A DNA stretch of 60,915 nucleotides from Mycolicibacterium pyrenivorans (GCF_025821625.1 NZ_JACKSH010000016.1:446-61360); one strand, 5' to 3'. Numbered from the stretch's first letter, positions 1 through 11,032 are shown. Notes: generated by a model from the letters alone, not told the origin. Translations and numbers: made by a program.

Positions 1-435
1 AGTTTCCAATTCGCGCGCCATAGCAACGAACTCGTCGGACAACGTATTCGCGATATCGCGGGCCCGAACGGCGGATTCGTCCCGCACCTCGACATTGATC
101 AGGACTGTGTCGACTTTTGCACTCGCCTTGACCTTCTCCTGTAGCTCTTGCGCACTCATGCCAAGGCCAAGTTTGTCTATAGTGCGCTGAGCAAGGGTCT
201 CGCCCTTGAGTAATTCGGTGTATGAGGCCACGCGTTCTTGCGAAAAGCGATTACCCTGGTATATGTCGGAGAGCGATGAACCGGACGTAGTAGACACAAA
301 GAGTCTCGTCGACGCTTGGTAGAGCGGAGTCGTGAGCAAAGTAATGGCAACGGCGCCCAGGACTGCGACCACCAGCGTCACGCCGACTGTTATCCAGCGC
401 GAGCGTAGCAACTTGATGAAGTCCTGGAGATTCAA
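1..435 (-). CDS. Wzz/chain-length-determinant-type protein, N-terminal part (3' end outside window)
   Basis: The reverse strand reads open from a TTG codon at 435 to the window edge. TTG is preferred because GAAGGGG lies five bases upstream and no ATG or GTG fits. The product begins LNLQDFIKLLRSRW, then has one hydrophobic segment (about residues 15-35), then a periplasm-facing region with TPLYQASTRLFVST and VRDESAVRARDIANTL. This N-terminal TM, short conserved strand and helical layout is that of Wzz / polysaccharide co-polymerase proteins, which set chain length of exported glycans at the inner membrane. At least 145 residues are present; the C-terminal membrane segment and any fused tyrosine kinase lie outside the window. 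The DUF4012 gene upstream on the same strand fits an envelope-polysaccharide locus. The family is fairly secure, the substrate unknown. Confidence 0.8.
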   Translation of the reverse strand, partial: MNLQDFIKLLRSRWITVGVTLVVAVLGAVAITLLTTPLYQASTRLFVSTTSGSSLSDIYQGNRFSQERVASYTELLKGETLAQRTIDKLGLGMSAQELQEKVKASAKVDTVLINVEVRDESAVRARDIANTLSDEFVAMARELET

Positions 436-562
436 TGCGACCCCTTCACTGCTGGCTGGTCTGGATATGGCGCGTTGCGGGCCGGTCTCACTAGAGGGCG
501 CAAGCCCACCTCGCCCGTCCATGAAAGTTCAGCAGGCACTTCCGGCACAGCGAGCCTTCGAC

Positions 563-1000
563 CTATTTCGAGCATTGGGAAACCGATACTAGGGGAGACA
601 CGCCGTCCACCGACGGCTGAATCCGAACACGTGGAGCGCCCGCCGATGTCGGTTCCGATTTTTGGAAGCTCAGTTCCCTCGACTGTTCGTACGTTAGGAG
701 GATTTGCACCTCCAAGCTTGGCTGACCGCGTTCCATTCGTTCGATGACAGGCATCCGTTCGCCGTTGATGAGTGCACTCACCAACGATGCGCTTGTCGTC
801 CCGAGAAGACGAACTGACGTCGCCTTCGTGCCGCTCAGCATCTCGAACGGAACATCGCCGAAAAGACCCTCGGTACTTGTGGCGTACTCCGACAACCCCG
901 CATTTGGACATACTGCGTCCTTCAAAGGAACGATGATCGTCACTTCCGCTTTCCTAGAAGGCCCCCGTACGTGCGTGCGTCTTAGGCTTACCTCCGACAT
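563..1000 (-). pseudogene. C-terminal fragment of a DUF4012 protein (decayed tandem copy)
   Basis: This 145-codon frame matches only the last ~120 residues of the full-length DUF4012 protein directly upstream. Matching pairs include SVRLLGTTSASLVSALINGER against SVRLFATKDAELSAAILNGE, and SEPTSAGAPRVRIQP against SEPTVPGAPRVPTQP. Both copies end close to a Cys followed by basic residues. The frame opens with an ATG inside the last codons of the intact gene, shifted one base. It has no N-terminal membrane anchor and no core domain. I read it as the leftover of a tandem duplication whose middle was deleted. A translationally coupled small protein cannot be excluded, because the frame has stayed open. 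Confidence 0.7.
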
Positions 1001-2847
1001 TCAGGCACCATCACCTTCGGTACCACCGTGTCGACCAGAGGCTGTGTAGGCACCCGGGGTGCGCCGGGGACGGTTGGCTCGGACAGTTGAAAGCTGATGT
1101 CGGCAGATTGACCGGGTGGAATGATGACCTGAACCTCGAAGACCGGATGGCCGCGTTCGGTGTTCAAGATTGCCGGCACCCGCTCACCATTGAGGATCGC
1201 GGCGGACAGTTCCGCATCCTTCGTTGCGAAGAGACGTACAGACGCGATGTTGGTCCCCCTCGGAACCTCAATGAGTAACTCGGGCGACAGACCCGCCGCC
1301 GCCGCCACGTAATCGGGCAACGGCTCATTGGGCACTGTGTTGGTCAGCTTAACGTTGACAGTCGAAGCCCTTGTTTCATCCTTGCAGTCATCTGCGGCGT
1401 ACTCGATTTCCGTCTTCAGATAGTAATCAAGTTTGTTCCCGCCGAGATTGTTGATCACCACCGCAGCGTACGGAGCCGGGCCATCGGGGATCACGTGCGC
1501 AAGGGAAGTCAGTTCGAGGAGCTTCTGGTCTTCCGGCACGGCACTCCAGATGGCGATGCGACGTTCACTGAGCGCCTTGCCGAGCGCATCGAGTAGTTGC
1601 CGAGGTGACTTCACCGTTCCAGTGATCTTCGTGACCACGGCGTTGGCGATGTCCTGCAGGTACTGCTTGCGCGCAACCTGATCCGTCGGGAATCGAGCAT
1701 AGGCGGTCGATTCCGTCAGTTTGACGACATTGTCTTTGGATACGATCTCACCATCCGGCATGGTTATCGGCCCGACGGCTCCCAGGATGTAGCTCAGCGC
1801 GACCGGGTCGATGGCGATCACTCCGTCCACGTCGATTCCGGTTTGCTCAGCAAACATGGTCTTCCATATCTGCGCGGCGTACGGAAAGTGGGGACTCAAG
1901 TTGCTGTTGCGGAAGTCCGTGAACGGCTCGGCATACCCATACTGTTGGTCGAATTCGAGGCCGAGGTCAATCGGCGCGATAGCGTCAGCGAGGTCCGTGT
2001 TCGGCGCCAGGGTGTCGACGGACGGCACACCGTTGTCGAACCGGAGGACCCCGAATCCGCCGAGCAGTCCTCCGGTTCCGCGCGCTTCGGCATTGGTCTG
2101 AAAGCCCATGAAATAGGTGCGCGGCCCGTCTGCGCCCATCATCGATGGCGCCAAGCGCGCAGCCAACGCCGTATTCTCGATCACCGACGTGATGCTGGAA
2201 ATCTGACCCTGAAGTTCAGTACGCGCGTCGCTCATGAGCGACACATATCGAGGGTCCGTGATCGCGCCGGCTTCACGGTTGAGGCGCGTGGCGTCGGCGG
2301 ACAACTCGCTCAGCTGAGGCTCTTGGCTGCGGAGCAGGTCGACGTCCACGCGTCCATCCCGGTACAGCCGATCGGGCGAGATCGAAATGCCGACATCGGC
2401 TGCGGGCCGTAGAACATCCGACGCGAGACCGAGGACGACCTCAGTGACCTGCTGACCAGTCTTGAACGGGCTGCCGAGCCAAGGCAGTCCCGAGACGATA
2501 TTCCACGCTAGGGAGTGCGTGGCGTCGCGAGCCGCCTGCGCTCGGACAAGCGCATCGTCGGCTGATCTGGACGCCGCTTCAGTATTCCCATCTAGCAGCG
2601 CGTCTTTGGCGTCCTCAGCACTGCTGCGGGCTTGCTCGAGACTGGACTTGGCTTGAAAAGCACCGACGGCGACCCAGCATCCCAACCCGAGGGCGACGAG
2701 GACCAGCAGTGAAACTCCCCAAAGGAACTCGCGGCGACGAACGAATCCCGGCAGCCATCGGCGCCCATCGTCGTCACCAGTTCGTGTGTCGTCACCGTCA
2801 TCGGCGTTGGGGTCTTGATCCGATTGGCGTCGCGGGAAGAATCGCAC
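988..2847 (-). CDS. DUF4012 domain membrane-anchored protein
   Basis: A 619-residue protein, GTG start with AGGAAA upstream. Residues 1-40 are charged and cytoplasmic. A single hydrophobic segment at about 41-65 (LWGVSLLVLVALGLGCWVA) anchors it, followed by a helical region rich in Ala and then the DUF4012 core. The core shows the family hallmark RTYFMGFQTNAEARGTGG followed by LLGGFG. DUF4012 proteins have no established biochemical function; they are often found beside exopolysaccharide genes in actinobacteria, and here a Wzz-type gene lies downstream on the same strand. Role in envelope glycan export or assembly is inference from context. The family call is secure. Confidence 0.85.
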   Translation of the reverse strand: MRFFPRRQSDQDPNADDGDDTRTGDDDGRRWLPGFVRRREFLWGVSLLVLVALGLGCWVAVGAFQAKSSLEQARSSAEDAKDALLDGNTEAASRSADDALVRAQAARDATHSLAWNIVSGLPWLGSPFKTGQQVTEVVLGLASDVLRPAADVGISISPDRLYRDGRVDVDLLRSQEPQLSELSADATRLNREAGAITDPRYVSLMSDARTELQGQISSITSVIENTALAARLAPSMMGADGPRTYFMGFQTNAEARGTGGLLGGFGVLRFDNGVPSVDTLAPNTDLADAIAPIDLGLEFDQQYGYAEPFTDFRNSNLSPHFPYAAQIWKTMFAEQTGIDVDGVIAIDPVALSYILGAVGPITMPDGEIVSKDNVVKLTESTAYARFPTDQVARKQYLQDIANAVVTKITGTVKSPRQLLDALGKALSERRIAIWSAVPEDQKLLELTSLAHVIPDGPAPYAAVVINNLGGNKLDYYLKTEIEYAADDCKDETRASTVNVKLTNTVPNEPLPDYVAAAAGLSPELLIEVPRGTNIASVRLFATKDAELSAAILNGERVPAILNTERGHPVFEVQVIIPPGQSADISFQLSEPTVPGAPRVPTQPLVDTVVPKVMVPECRR

Positions 2848-2951
2848 TCGAGTTTCCTGTAAATAGTTGGAGCCTGCACGTCAGCGTAGCGACGCGCAGG
2901 CTCCAGCTCTATGAATTGATGGTTGTGTTTGTTCAGAACGCCATTGCGCCT

Positions 2952-3380
2952 TTAGCAGGGGCCGCCGTCTACGGTTCCGTATGGTCCGACCTGAATGCCC
3001 TTATCGCCTTTGCAGGCACTGAAAGTAAGCGCGCCCAAGGCCGCGCGACGCTCGAGGAGTGTCTGTGCCCTTGCCGCCGCCAGTTGTCCGAAGAACGTGC
3101 CCGGATTGTTGGCCGCATACACTTGGAGACTTTGCGCCCTACCCTCCAGTGAGGAGGAACGCCATCTGATGTTCGAGGCAATTATTTGGAGCGAAATAAC
3201 CTGGGTGTAGAACAGGAAATCGCCCGGCGCCTCCGCGAGATCGCCCACCATCTGATGCACCGGAGCGGTCGGAACCTGTACCGCGGGAGCGGCATTCGCG
3301 GCGATCGGAGCAAAAGCTGCGGTAGCGCCCACAGCGAGAGCGGCCGCTGTCACCTGAAACTTAGTTGCGATGGCATTCAT
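2952..3380 (-). CDS. Small secreted protein, paralogue of the gene at 4230-4658
   Basis: About 142 residues. An N-terminal signal peptide (MNAIATKFQVTAAALAVGAT, then an Ala-rich stretch ending AANA-AP) predicts Sec export. The mature part has an LYS-poor helical region, then AANNPGTFFGQLAAARAQ and a C-terminal tail with two Cys (SACKGDKGIQVGPYGTV...PC), which could form a disulfide. The ATG at 3380 is chosen over the one at 3386 because it matches the paralogue's start and leaves a normal gap from the GGGGGG ribosome site. I do not recognise the family. The neighbour at 4230-4658 is a clear duplicate, including part of the upstream DNA. Confidence 0.75.
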   Translation of the reverse strand: MNAIATKFQVTAAALAVGATAAFAPIAANAAPAVQVPTAPVHQMVGDLAEAPGDFLFYTQVISLQIIASNIRWRSSSLEGRAQSLQVYAANNPGTFFGQLAAARAQTLLERRAALGALTFSACKGDKGIQVGPYGTVDGGPC

Positions 3381-4229
3381 ATTCATCCCCCCAGGGAAGG
3401 TTAAGCGTCCTTCAACGTTGATGGAAGCATCCCAGACGCGACAAGGGCTGTCAACCGAATCCGAAAAAAAGGAATTGCACTCGCCGGGCAGACATCAAGA
3501 GTCTCAGTTCACCCCAAACTTAATGGCGCACGGACATAGTCGTGCGCTCGCGACTGAGGTCGAAGTCGCCCACTGTAGGGAACTTAAGGAGTAGCATTGC
3601 CGGGCGCGTTTTTCACTGAGGGTGCAAGTGGGGAAAGCGGCTTGCATTCTGCGACTCCGACCGGGAAAGCGTTGACGAGGACCAAAATTGGCCGGTGGGT
3701 CCGCGCCTTGGGATCCTTCGGGAGGCTGACTCCGGTATCGACGGATTCATCCCGGCGTGCTGACGGAGTCGCCGGCGGACGACGGTGAGAACCGCCCCAT
3801 GCTTTATCGTCGAAATCCTGCACACTCGCCATGTCCTCTTCGCGCTAATGCAAGACGAGTGTCGTTGGAGGACAAATAGACCAGGGCGTATACACCAGCG
3901 CACGGATGGGGCGCATTTGGTTGGGTCGCAGTTAGGCCAGTCCCAATAATGAGGTGACGCCACCGCAGACTCGGGCCGCCTTATAGCGCCTGAGTTGGCA
4001 GACCGTTCTCTTTCTGCATCAGGCAGCCGTCGCGCCGATGGAATGTGTGCCGCTTTCGCAGAAGGGAATATTCATCGAATGACGTGGAGGCATCCGAATG
4101 CCAAGCGCCTCCGTACGGACTGCATGTGCTGCAGAATGCCGACATCGACCCGCTCACCATTCGGCGTGCTCGCCTAAGCGAGCTATCGCGATATTGGCAT
4201 GCGAGCCAACGTGGCCTTTGCGACCTGCG
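3381..4229. other. Intergenic stretch without a recognisable gene (849 bp)
   Basis: Several short open frames exist on both strands but none has a ribosome site, conserved motif or mycobacterial codon pattern. The first ~90 bp resemble the region upstream of the paralogue at 4230-4658 (an AAGG-tract, a GAAGC and a CAGACG block in the same order), so the promoter region was duplicated with the gene. The rest looks like decayed or foreign DNA, less GC-rich than the genes after 5 kb. Confidence 0.5.
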
Positions 4230-4658
4230 TCAGCAGGCGCCCTGCGACACCGTTCCGTACGGCCCGACGATAATGCCGACACCATCCTTGCAGGCGCTGA
4301 AGGTGAGAGCGCCCAAAGCCGTTCGGCGCGCGTCCAGACGCGCTGCCCGTGCCGCAGCCAGCTGCCCGAAGAAGGTTCCGGGATTAGCAGCCGCATACGC
4401 CTCGAGGCGAGTGGTCTTCCGCTCCAAGACACCCGAGCGGAATCTGATGTTCGAGGCAATTAGCTGAAGCGAGACGACCTTACTGAAGAACAGGAAATCA
4501 CCTGGCGCCTCAGCGAAATCACCCGCCACCTGCTGCACCGGAGCGGCCGGAACCTGCACCGCGGGAGCGGCATTCGCGGCGACCGGAGCAAAGGCAGCAG
4601 CAGCCCCCACCGCCAGAGCGGCAACTGTCACCTGACACTTAGTTGCAATAGCATTCAT
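4230..4658 (-). CDS. Small secreted protein, paralogue of the gene at 2952-3380
   Basis: 142 residues with an ATG start behind GGGGGGA. The signal peptide (ALAVGAAAAFAPVAANA) is followed by a mature part that aligns with the neighbour along its length. Shared blocks are AEAPGDFLF, LQ-IASNIR-RS, NPGTFFGQLAAARA and TFSACK...GI-VGPYGTV. The C-terminal Cys pair is conserved. Conservation is highest in the signal peptide and the C-terminal half, and DNA near-identity there suggests a recent duplication. Function is unknown; export to the periplasm or medium is likely. Confidence 0.75.
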   Translation of the reverse strand: MNAIATKCQVTVAALAVGAAAAFAPVAANAAPAVQVPAAPVQQVAGDFAEAPGDFLFFSKVVSLQLIASNIRFRSGVLERKTTRLEAYAAANPGTFFGQLAAARAARLDARRTALGALTFSACKDGVGIIVGPYGTVSQGAC

Positions 4659-6716
<2,058 letters not shown>

Positions 6717-6758
6717 CCCCGCCACCCGGATCTGCTTCCTAGACAAGGACGTTCAGCA

Positions 6759-7040
6759 ATGGACCACAACGCCGACATCGTCGAGGTCTCCGACCCGCGG
6801 GACATGACGATCGATGATCCGCCGCAGCCGGACCCGCATTTCCAGGTCGTCAAGGGCGAGCCGTCGGTGGAGGAGATCGCCGCGTTGGTGACCGTGCTCG
6901 CCGGCGCCGGCGGCGGCGCCGCCCCCGAACCGGGCCCGCAGGAGCTCAACCCGTGGGGCCATCCGGTGGACAAGCTGCGCTACAACGTCTCCAGCTGGCA
7001 GCGGGTCACCCTGCTGGAACGGACCCACATGCGGCGATGA
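6759..7040 (+). CDS. accE5: Acyl-CoA carboxylase epsilon subunit
   Basis: 93 residues. AccE5 is the small subunit that binds AccA3-AccD5 and raises its activity. The C-terminal block [17 protein letters not shown] and the acidic, Pro-rich N-terminal half are typical. The gene sits between accD5 and maf as in M. tuberculosis, so co-transcription is likely. Its stop codon lies in the first copy of a short duplicated segment that runs up to the maf ribosome site. Confidence 0.9.
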   Translation: MDHNADIVEVSDPRDMTIDDPPQPDPHFQVVKGEPSVEEIAALVTVLAGAGGGAAPEPGPQELNPWGHPVDKLRYNVSSWQRVTLLERTHMRR

Positions 7041-7091
7041 GCGCCCGCGCGAAGAGGAGACAGCGCCTGATGAGCGCTCGCGCGAAGGGGA
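7036..7091 (+). repeat. 33-bp tandem duplication across the accE5 stop and maf leader
   Basis: Two 23-bp units starting at 7036 and 7069 (GATGAGCGC-C/T-CGCGCGAAG-A/G-GGA) differ at two positions and are spaced 33 bp, exactly eleven codons. Each unit contains ATGAGCGC and a purine-rich GAAGAGGA/GAAGGGGA, so the duplication created two start-like and two ribosome-site-like segments. The second purine tract serves maf. Confidence 0.8.
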
Positions 7092-7098
7092 TTGAGTT

Positions 7099-7722
7099 AT
7101 GACCCGGTTCGTCTTGGGCTCGGCGTCGTCAGGCCGCCTGCGGGTGCTGCGTCAAGCCGGTATCGACCCGCTGGTTGTGGTCTCCAAGGTCGACGAGGAC
7201 GCCCTGCTCGCGTCGCTCGATCCCGGACTGCCGCCGGAGGCTGTGGTGGCATCGCTCGCTAACTCCAAAGCCGTCAGTGTTGCCGCACAACTGCCGAACG
7301 ACGTCGCCTCCGACTGCGTCGTGATCGGCTGCGATTCCATGCTGTACCGAGACGACAGGCTCTGGGGTAAGCCCGGCTCCGCCGAAGCCGCGCGTAAACA
7401 ATGGCTGGCGATGGCGGGGACGACCGGCCACCTCCTCACCGGGCACGCGATGCTGCGCATCTCGGACGGTGTCATCACCCACGCCGACTCCGAAACGGCA
7501 AGCACCACGGTGTATTTCGGAGCACCGACCGACGACGAACTGGCCAGCTATATCGCCTGCGGGGAGCCCATCAACGTCGCGGGCGCATTCACGTTGGACG
7601 GACTCGGCGGATGGTTCATCGAACGGATCGAGGGTGACCCGTCCAATGTCATCGGCCTCAGCCTTCCCCTGGTGCACCTGATGTTGCGCAAGGCGGGATT
7701 GTTCATTGGCGATCTCTGGTAA
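7099..7722 (+). CDS. maf: Maf-family nucleotide pyrophosphatase
   Basis: 207 residues. Maf enzymes hydrolyse dTTP, UTP or modified nucleotides to monophosphates and limit their misincorporation. The N-terminal phosphate-binding motif [14 protein letters not shown] is intact, as are the CDSML substrate/metal segment, the [12 protein letters not shown] loop and the [23 protein letters not shown] region near the C-terminus. The ATG follows GGGGATTGAGTT. Placement after accE5 matches M. tuberculosis Rv3282. Substrate preference cannot be told from sequence alone. Confidence 0.92.
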   Translation: MTRFVLGSASSGRLRVLRQAGIDPLVVVSKVDEDALLASLDPGLPPEAVVASLANSKAVSVAAQLPNDVASDCVVIGCDSMLYRDDRLWGKPGSAEAARKQWLAMAGTTGHLLTGHAMLRISDGVITHADSETASTTVYFGAPTDDELASYIACGEPINVAGAFTLDGLGGWFIERIEGDPSNVIGLSLPLVHLMLRKAGLFIGDLW

Positions 7723-8060
7723 TAGACGACCGTTAGCAGGGCCTGACTATCATCTGCGGCGTAGTCAAGTGCGACTTCACATAACATATTTGTCACGTCT
7801 ATATGAAGCCCGGCTGGCTACGGTGGTGATCAATCACCTCGGTTGGACGAGGACGACATCGCTAACCTGCTGGCCAGTCGGAAATGCCTGCCCGACTTCA
7901 TCTGTCCCTCCGATGTGCCAATGAGGGGCGCGGCGTCGCGCGCCGCAACAGGCCGGAAGCCAAGAGAACCTGCGATATTTCGGGCCCCAAAGAGGCCCGA
8001 TACAGGGGTTTGACGAACAATAGCCAACCGTAGGACGCCCCTACTGGGGACCGGTCCGGG
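7723..8060. other. Intergenic 338 bp with a hairpin at 7980-8000
   Basis: No gene seen. A perfect 7-bp stem (TCGGGCC / GGCCCGA, 7-nt loop) at 7980-8000 and a CCCC-TACT-GGGG hairpin at 8040-8051 lie beyond the 3' end of the reverse-strand gene at 8061-8390 and could end its transcript. Neither has a U-tract, which is common for mycobacterial terminators. The left part marks the boundary where the mycobacterial core order (maf to sseA) is interrupted. Confidence 0.45.
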
Positions 8061-8390
8061 CTATACGCAAGCGGTTTGATTGAATCGCTTCGCGTAAAAA
8101 GTGACCTTCATGGTCTTCTTTGAAATCTGCGCACCTGCGCTCGGATTCTGCGCGCAGACTTCCCAGTTGGTTAGGTTAAGAACATCCTGGCCGTTGACCT
8201 TATCCAGCAAGTCGAATTTCAAGTCGACCGGACCAGTTACGTCGTACACAGCATCTATCGCCTGCTGCAGCACCATGTTGCGTACGTTCGGCATCTCCCA
8301 TTCCGAACTGGTCTCTGCTCCCGCCTGACCCGCGAACCCAATCGTCGCAGCGAGAACCGCAACCGTCATCGCAATGATTTGCCTGCGCAC
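8061..8390 (-). CDS. Small secreted PASTA-like protein
   Basis: 109 residues, GTG start. Signal peptide residues 1-25 (ending GQAGA-ET). The mature part reads like a single PASTA-type fold: a MPNVRNMVLQQAIDAV helix, a strand around VDLKFDLLDKVNG, then WEVCAQNPSAGAQIS and KVTFYAK. PASTA domains bind muropeptides or beta-lactams; whether this one does is unknown. One Cys in the CAQNP segment and one near the C-terminus could pair. A paralogue sits 200 bp upstream on the same strand. Confidence 0.75.
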   Translation of the reverse strand: MRRQIIAMTVAVLAATIGFAGQAGAETSSEWEMPNVRNMVLQQAIDAVYDVTGPVDLKFDLLDKVNGQDVLNLTNWEVCAQNPSAGAQISKKTMKVTFYAKRFNQTACV

Positions 8391-8587
8391 CGCACAACCC
8401 CCTCGAAGTCAGTCCCAACCCCTGTCGAACAGTAGTCGATTCGCCGTAGTGTTTCTGTAACGAAACGGTCTCGCCGCGTTAGCTCGAGGGATTCGGGAGG
8501 AAACCGGTTAGCTTACTCCCAGGTCAGGCGTCTTGCGTCCCCGGAATACAATTCGGTGATCCGGACACCGGCCGACCGGGCGCCGCG

Positions 8588-8953
8588 TCAGGCGCAGGTG
8601 TCGTCATGAGGTCGCTGCACTGCGAGGGTGACCTTCTTGGTCTCCTGCGAGATCGGCGCGCCCTTCTTCGGGGACTGTCCGCACACCACCCAGTCCTCCT
8701 GGTTGATCACGGGTTGGTCACCCTTGGCGACAGTTCCGATGTTCAATTCCACGGGCGCGGTGACCTTCTCCACGGTGAGGATCGCGTGCTTGAGCACCAT
8801 CCCGTCGACATCCGGCATCACCCAGGAAGTGTCGTTGGAACCCGAGGAATACACCTTGCCGTCCCGCGCCGCCGCTGCCGGCGCCGCAACCCCGATCACA
8901 CCCACAGCCAGGGCGCACGTTGTCGCCACTGTCGCCATGATGCGCTGCTTCAT
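8588..8953 (-). CDS. Small secreted PASTA-like protein (paralogue)
   Basis: 121 residues from ATG 8953, behind GGAGAGGA. The signal peptide ends near APAAAA. The mature part aligns with the downstream neighbour: WVMPDVDGMVLKHAI against WEMPNVRNMVLQQAI, and WVVCGQSPKKGAPIS against WEVCAQNPSAGAQIS, followed by KKVTLAVQ. The C-terminal Cys is also shared. The pair arose by tandem duplication and has diverged to roughly a third identity by eye. The role is probably at the cell wall, by analogy with PASTA modules; this is inference. Confidence 0.75.
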   Translation of the reverse strand: MKQRIMATVATTCALAVGVIGVAAPAAAARDGKVYSSGSNDTSWVMPDVDGMVLKHAILTVEKVTAPVELNIGTVAKGDQPVINQEDWVVCGQSPKKGAPISQETKKVTLAVQRPHDDTCA

Positions 8954-9239
8954 CGTCAATCCTCTCCATGTTCACCTGAAAACCCTTGCGACAGTGGCTA
9001 ATTCCCACGTTGGATTCAGCAGCGCCCGGTTGCGTGCACTTCCCTGGCCAACGATAAGGGCCACGACGCCCGGGCGTCGGAGTCGCCAGCGAATCAGCAG
9101 GAACGACGCAGGAATCACGCAGCATGAGTTCCGCCGCCGATGCGCGTGACCTGAGACACATCGCCGTTGCCAAGATGCGCGAGTGTGGGTATTCAGCGAA
9201 AATCTGATGTATCGGGATACTCAGCCGGGGGGCACAAAA

Positions 9240-10538
9240 GTGACTACTGTGCTTGATCGATATCGTGAGTCGTCGCGGCGACGCCGCGCTCGTGCAGAAC
9301 GAGCAAACTACCGCCTCGATGTTCAAGGTTTGCGTGCACTGGCGGTTCTCGCCGTGTTCGCCGCGCATCTGTGGGGGTGACCCGCGGGCGGTTTCGTCGG
9401 CGTCGACGTCTTCTTCGTGATTGCCGGCTTCTTCGTCACCGACGGTCTGCTGCGAACCGCCGGGGAAACCGGCACGCTGTCGTTCACGAAATTCTACTTC
9501 GATCGACTGCGCCGCATCGTCCCCGCAGCGGCCCTCGTCCTGGCCCTGACCTGTGCCGCGTCGATCTACGTCCTGCCACCGCCGGGAGCCCGGGACGTCG
9601 GCGTGGACGCGCTGTTCGCCCTCGCCTTCCTGGCGAACTGGCACTTCGCTGCCCAGGGCGCGTACTCCGCCACAGCGACCGAACTGGTGTCTCCCCTGCA
9701 GCACTACTGGCCGCTGTCGATCGAGGAGCAGTTCTATTTCGTCTGGCCCGCACTGATTTTCGTGATCAGCCTGATCGCCGTGCGCTGGGCGTGGAGCCAT
9801 GCCCGCTGGCTGCTGGTCACCGGCGCCGTCATGGGCGTCGTCGTCGCCGCATCCCTGGGCTTCGCCGTCTACGAGACCGCATCGTCACCGGCGTGGGCGT
9901 TCTTCAACACGTTCTCCCGCGTCTGGGAGTTGGGGGTGGGTGCCCTGCTGGCGACCGCGACCGGAGCGCTCTCCCGCATCCCGGTGCTGCTGAAGCCGGT
10001 GCTGTCGTGGGCGGGAGTCGGACTCATCGGCGCGAGCATGTTCCTGATCGACGCGGAGACCGCGGGCTTCCCGGCGCCGTGGGCGCTGCTGCCGGTGGCG
10101 GGCGCCGCCCTGGTGATCGCCGCCGGTGTTGGCGGTGAGCCGATCCTGCAGGGCCTGCTGCGCAACCGGGCCTGCACCTATCTCGGGGACATCTCCTATT
10201 CGCTGTACCTGGTGCACTGGCCGGTGGTCGTCCTGCTCGCGACGATGATGGCCACCAGCGCGTACTACTACGCCACCGTGTTGGCGCTCGCGTTCGGGTT
10301 GGCGCTCGCGATCTATCACCTGGTCGAGAACCCGCTGCGGTACGCGGGCCGGCAGCGGGCCCGCGAAATCCGGGACGAGATCAAGCACGGCCTCTACCAA
10401 CCCGAGCGGGCGACCAAGGTCGCCGTGGTCGCCGCGCTGGCGCTGCTGGCCGTCAGCCTGATCACCTACGCGATGCGGCCCGACGCCTACGAGCGGGGCG
10501 CCCCCCGACCGCCCGCCGCGGTCGTTCAGGCGCGCTGA
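9240..10538 (+). pseudogene. Acyltransferase-3 (OafA/YrhL-type) gene with one in-frame TGA
   Basis: From GTG 9240 (GGGGGG eight bases upstream) the frame reads RLDVQGLRALAVLAVFAAHLWG, hits TGA at 9378-9380, then continues without frame change as PAGGFVGVDVFFVIAGFF. Family members normally read W-x-GGFVGVDVFFV here, so a single change to TGA, perhaps from TGG, explains the stop. The rest is intact: the SIEEQFYFVWP motif, about ten membrane helices and an end at RQRAREIRDEIKHG. The family O-acylates surface sugars or lipids. There is no C-terminal SGNH domain. Either it is a recent pseudogene, or a downstream start (for example ATT/GTG near 9414) makes a truncated protein lacking the catalytic His of AHLW; a sequencing error is also possible. 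Confidence 0.75.
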
Positions 10539-11032
10539 AAGCTCAGCGTCTCCCCGCGCACCCCACCCATCCACAGGTCCTGGCAGGCCGCGGCCATCTC
10601 CTCGAGGCCCTCGGTGATGGCACCGAAGACGTTCCCGGGAATCCAGCCCTGGTCACCGTTGATCAGCAGATTGTTGCGCCCGTAGAACAACGCGAGATCC
10701 ACGATCGCGCCCGTTGTGCCTGTGCCGGTGGTGTTCTCATACCCGTACGCGGGGTTGCCCAGGTCGTCGGAGTCGAACGAGAACCAGCACAGGTCGCCGG
10801 GGATCGGGGTGACCGTGGTGTTCTCCTTACCCGGGTCGGCACCGGTGAACGCGGGCAGCAGTGTGTAGATCTCGTTGCGGGCGTACTTGCCATGAAAAAC
10901 TTGTGCGGAGACCTGTCCTCCAGCCAGCGCATCCCACACCGCGGCACACGTGCGGGGCGCCTGCTCGTCGAGCAGGCGGGCCGTGCACGTCACGCCGCGC
11001 TTGTCCAACGAGACGGTGATCCAACGACTCAC
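10526..11032 (-). CDS. DUF3830 (cyclophilin-like fold) protein
   Basis: 168 residues. The GTG start overlaps the amidase stop (GTGA), so translation is coupled. The sequence has AARLLDEQAPRTC-type and AGGQVSAQVFHGKYARNE blocks and ends with a FYGRNNLL...GWIPGNVFG region, as in DUF3830. This family has no known activity; members often sit next to amidases and Asp/Glu-racemase-type enzymes, as here. Its last 13 bp overlap the convergent acyltransferase gene. A role as a lyase or ligand-binding partner of the pathway is possible but untested. Confidence 0.7.
   Translation of the reverse strand: MSRWITVSLDKRGVTCTARLLDEQAPRTCAAVWDALAGGQVSAQVFHGKYARNEIYTLLPAFTGADPGKENTTVTPIPGDLCWFSFDSDDLGNPAYGYENTTGTGTTGAIVDLALFYGRNNLLINGDQGWIPGNVFGAITEGLEEMAAACQDLWMGGVRGETLSFQRA

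Noticed and set aside
3470..3490. GGAATTGCA followed by CGCCGGGCAG, reminiscent of the family A left arm
   Set aside because: Only nine consecutive bases agree; no second arm.
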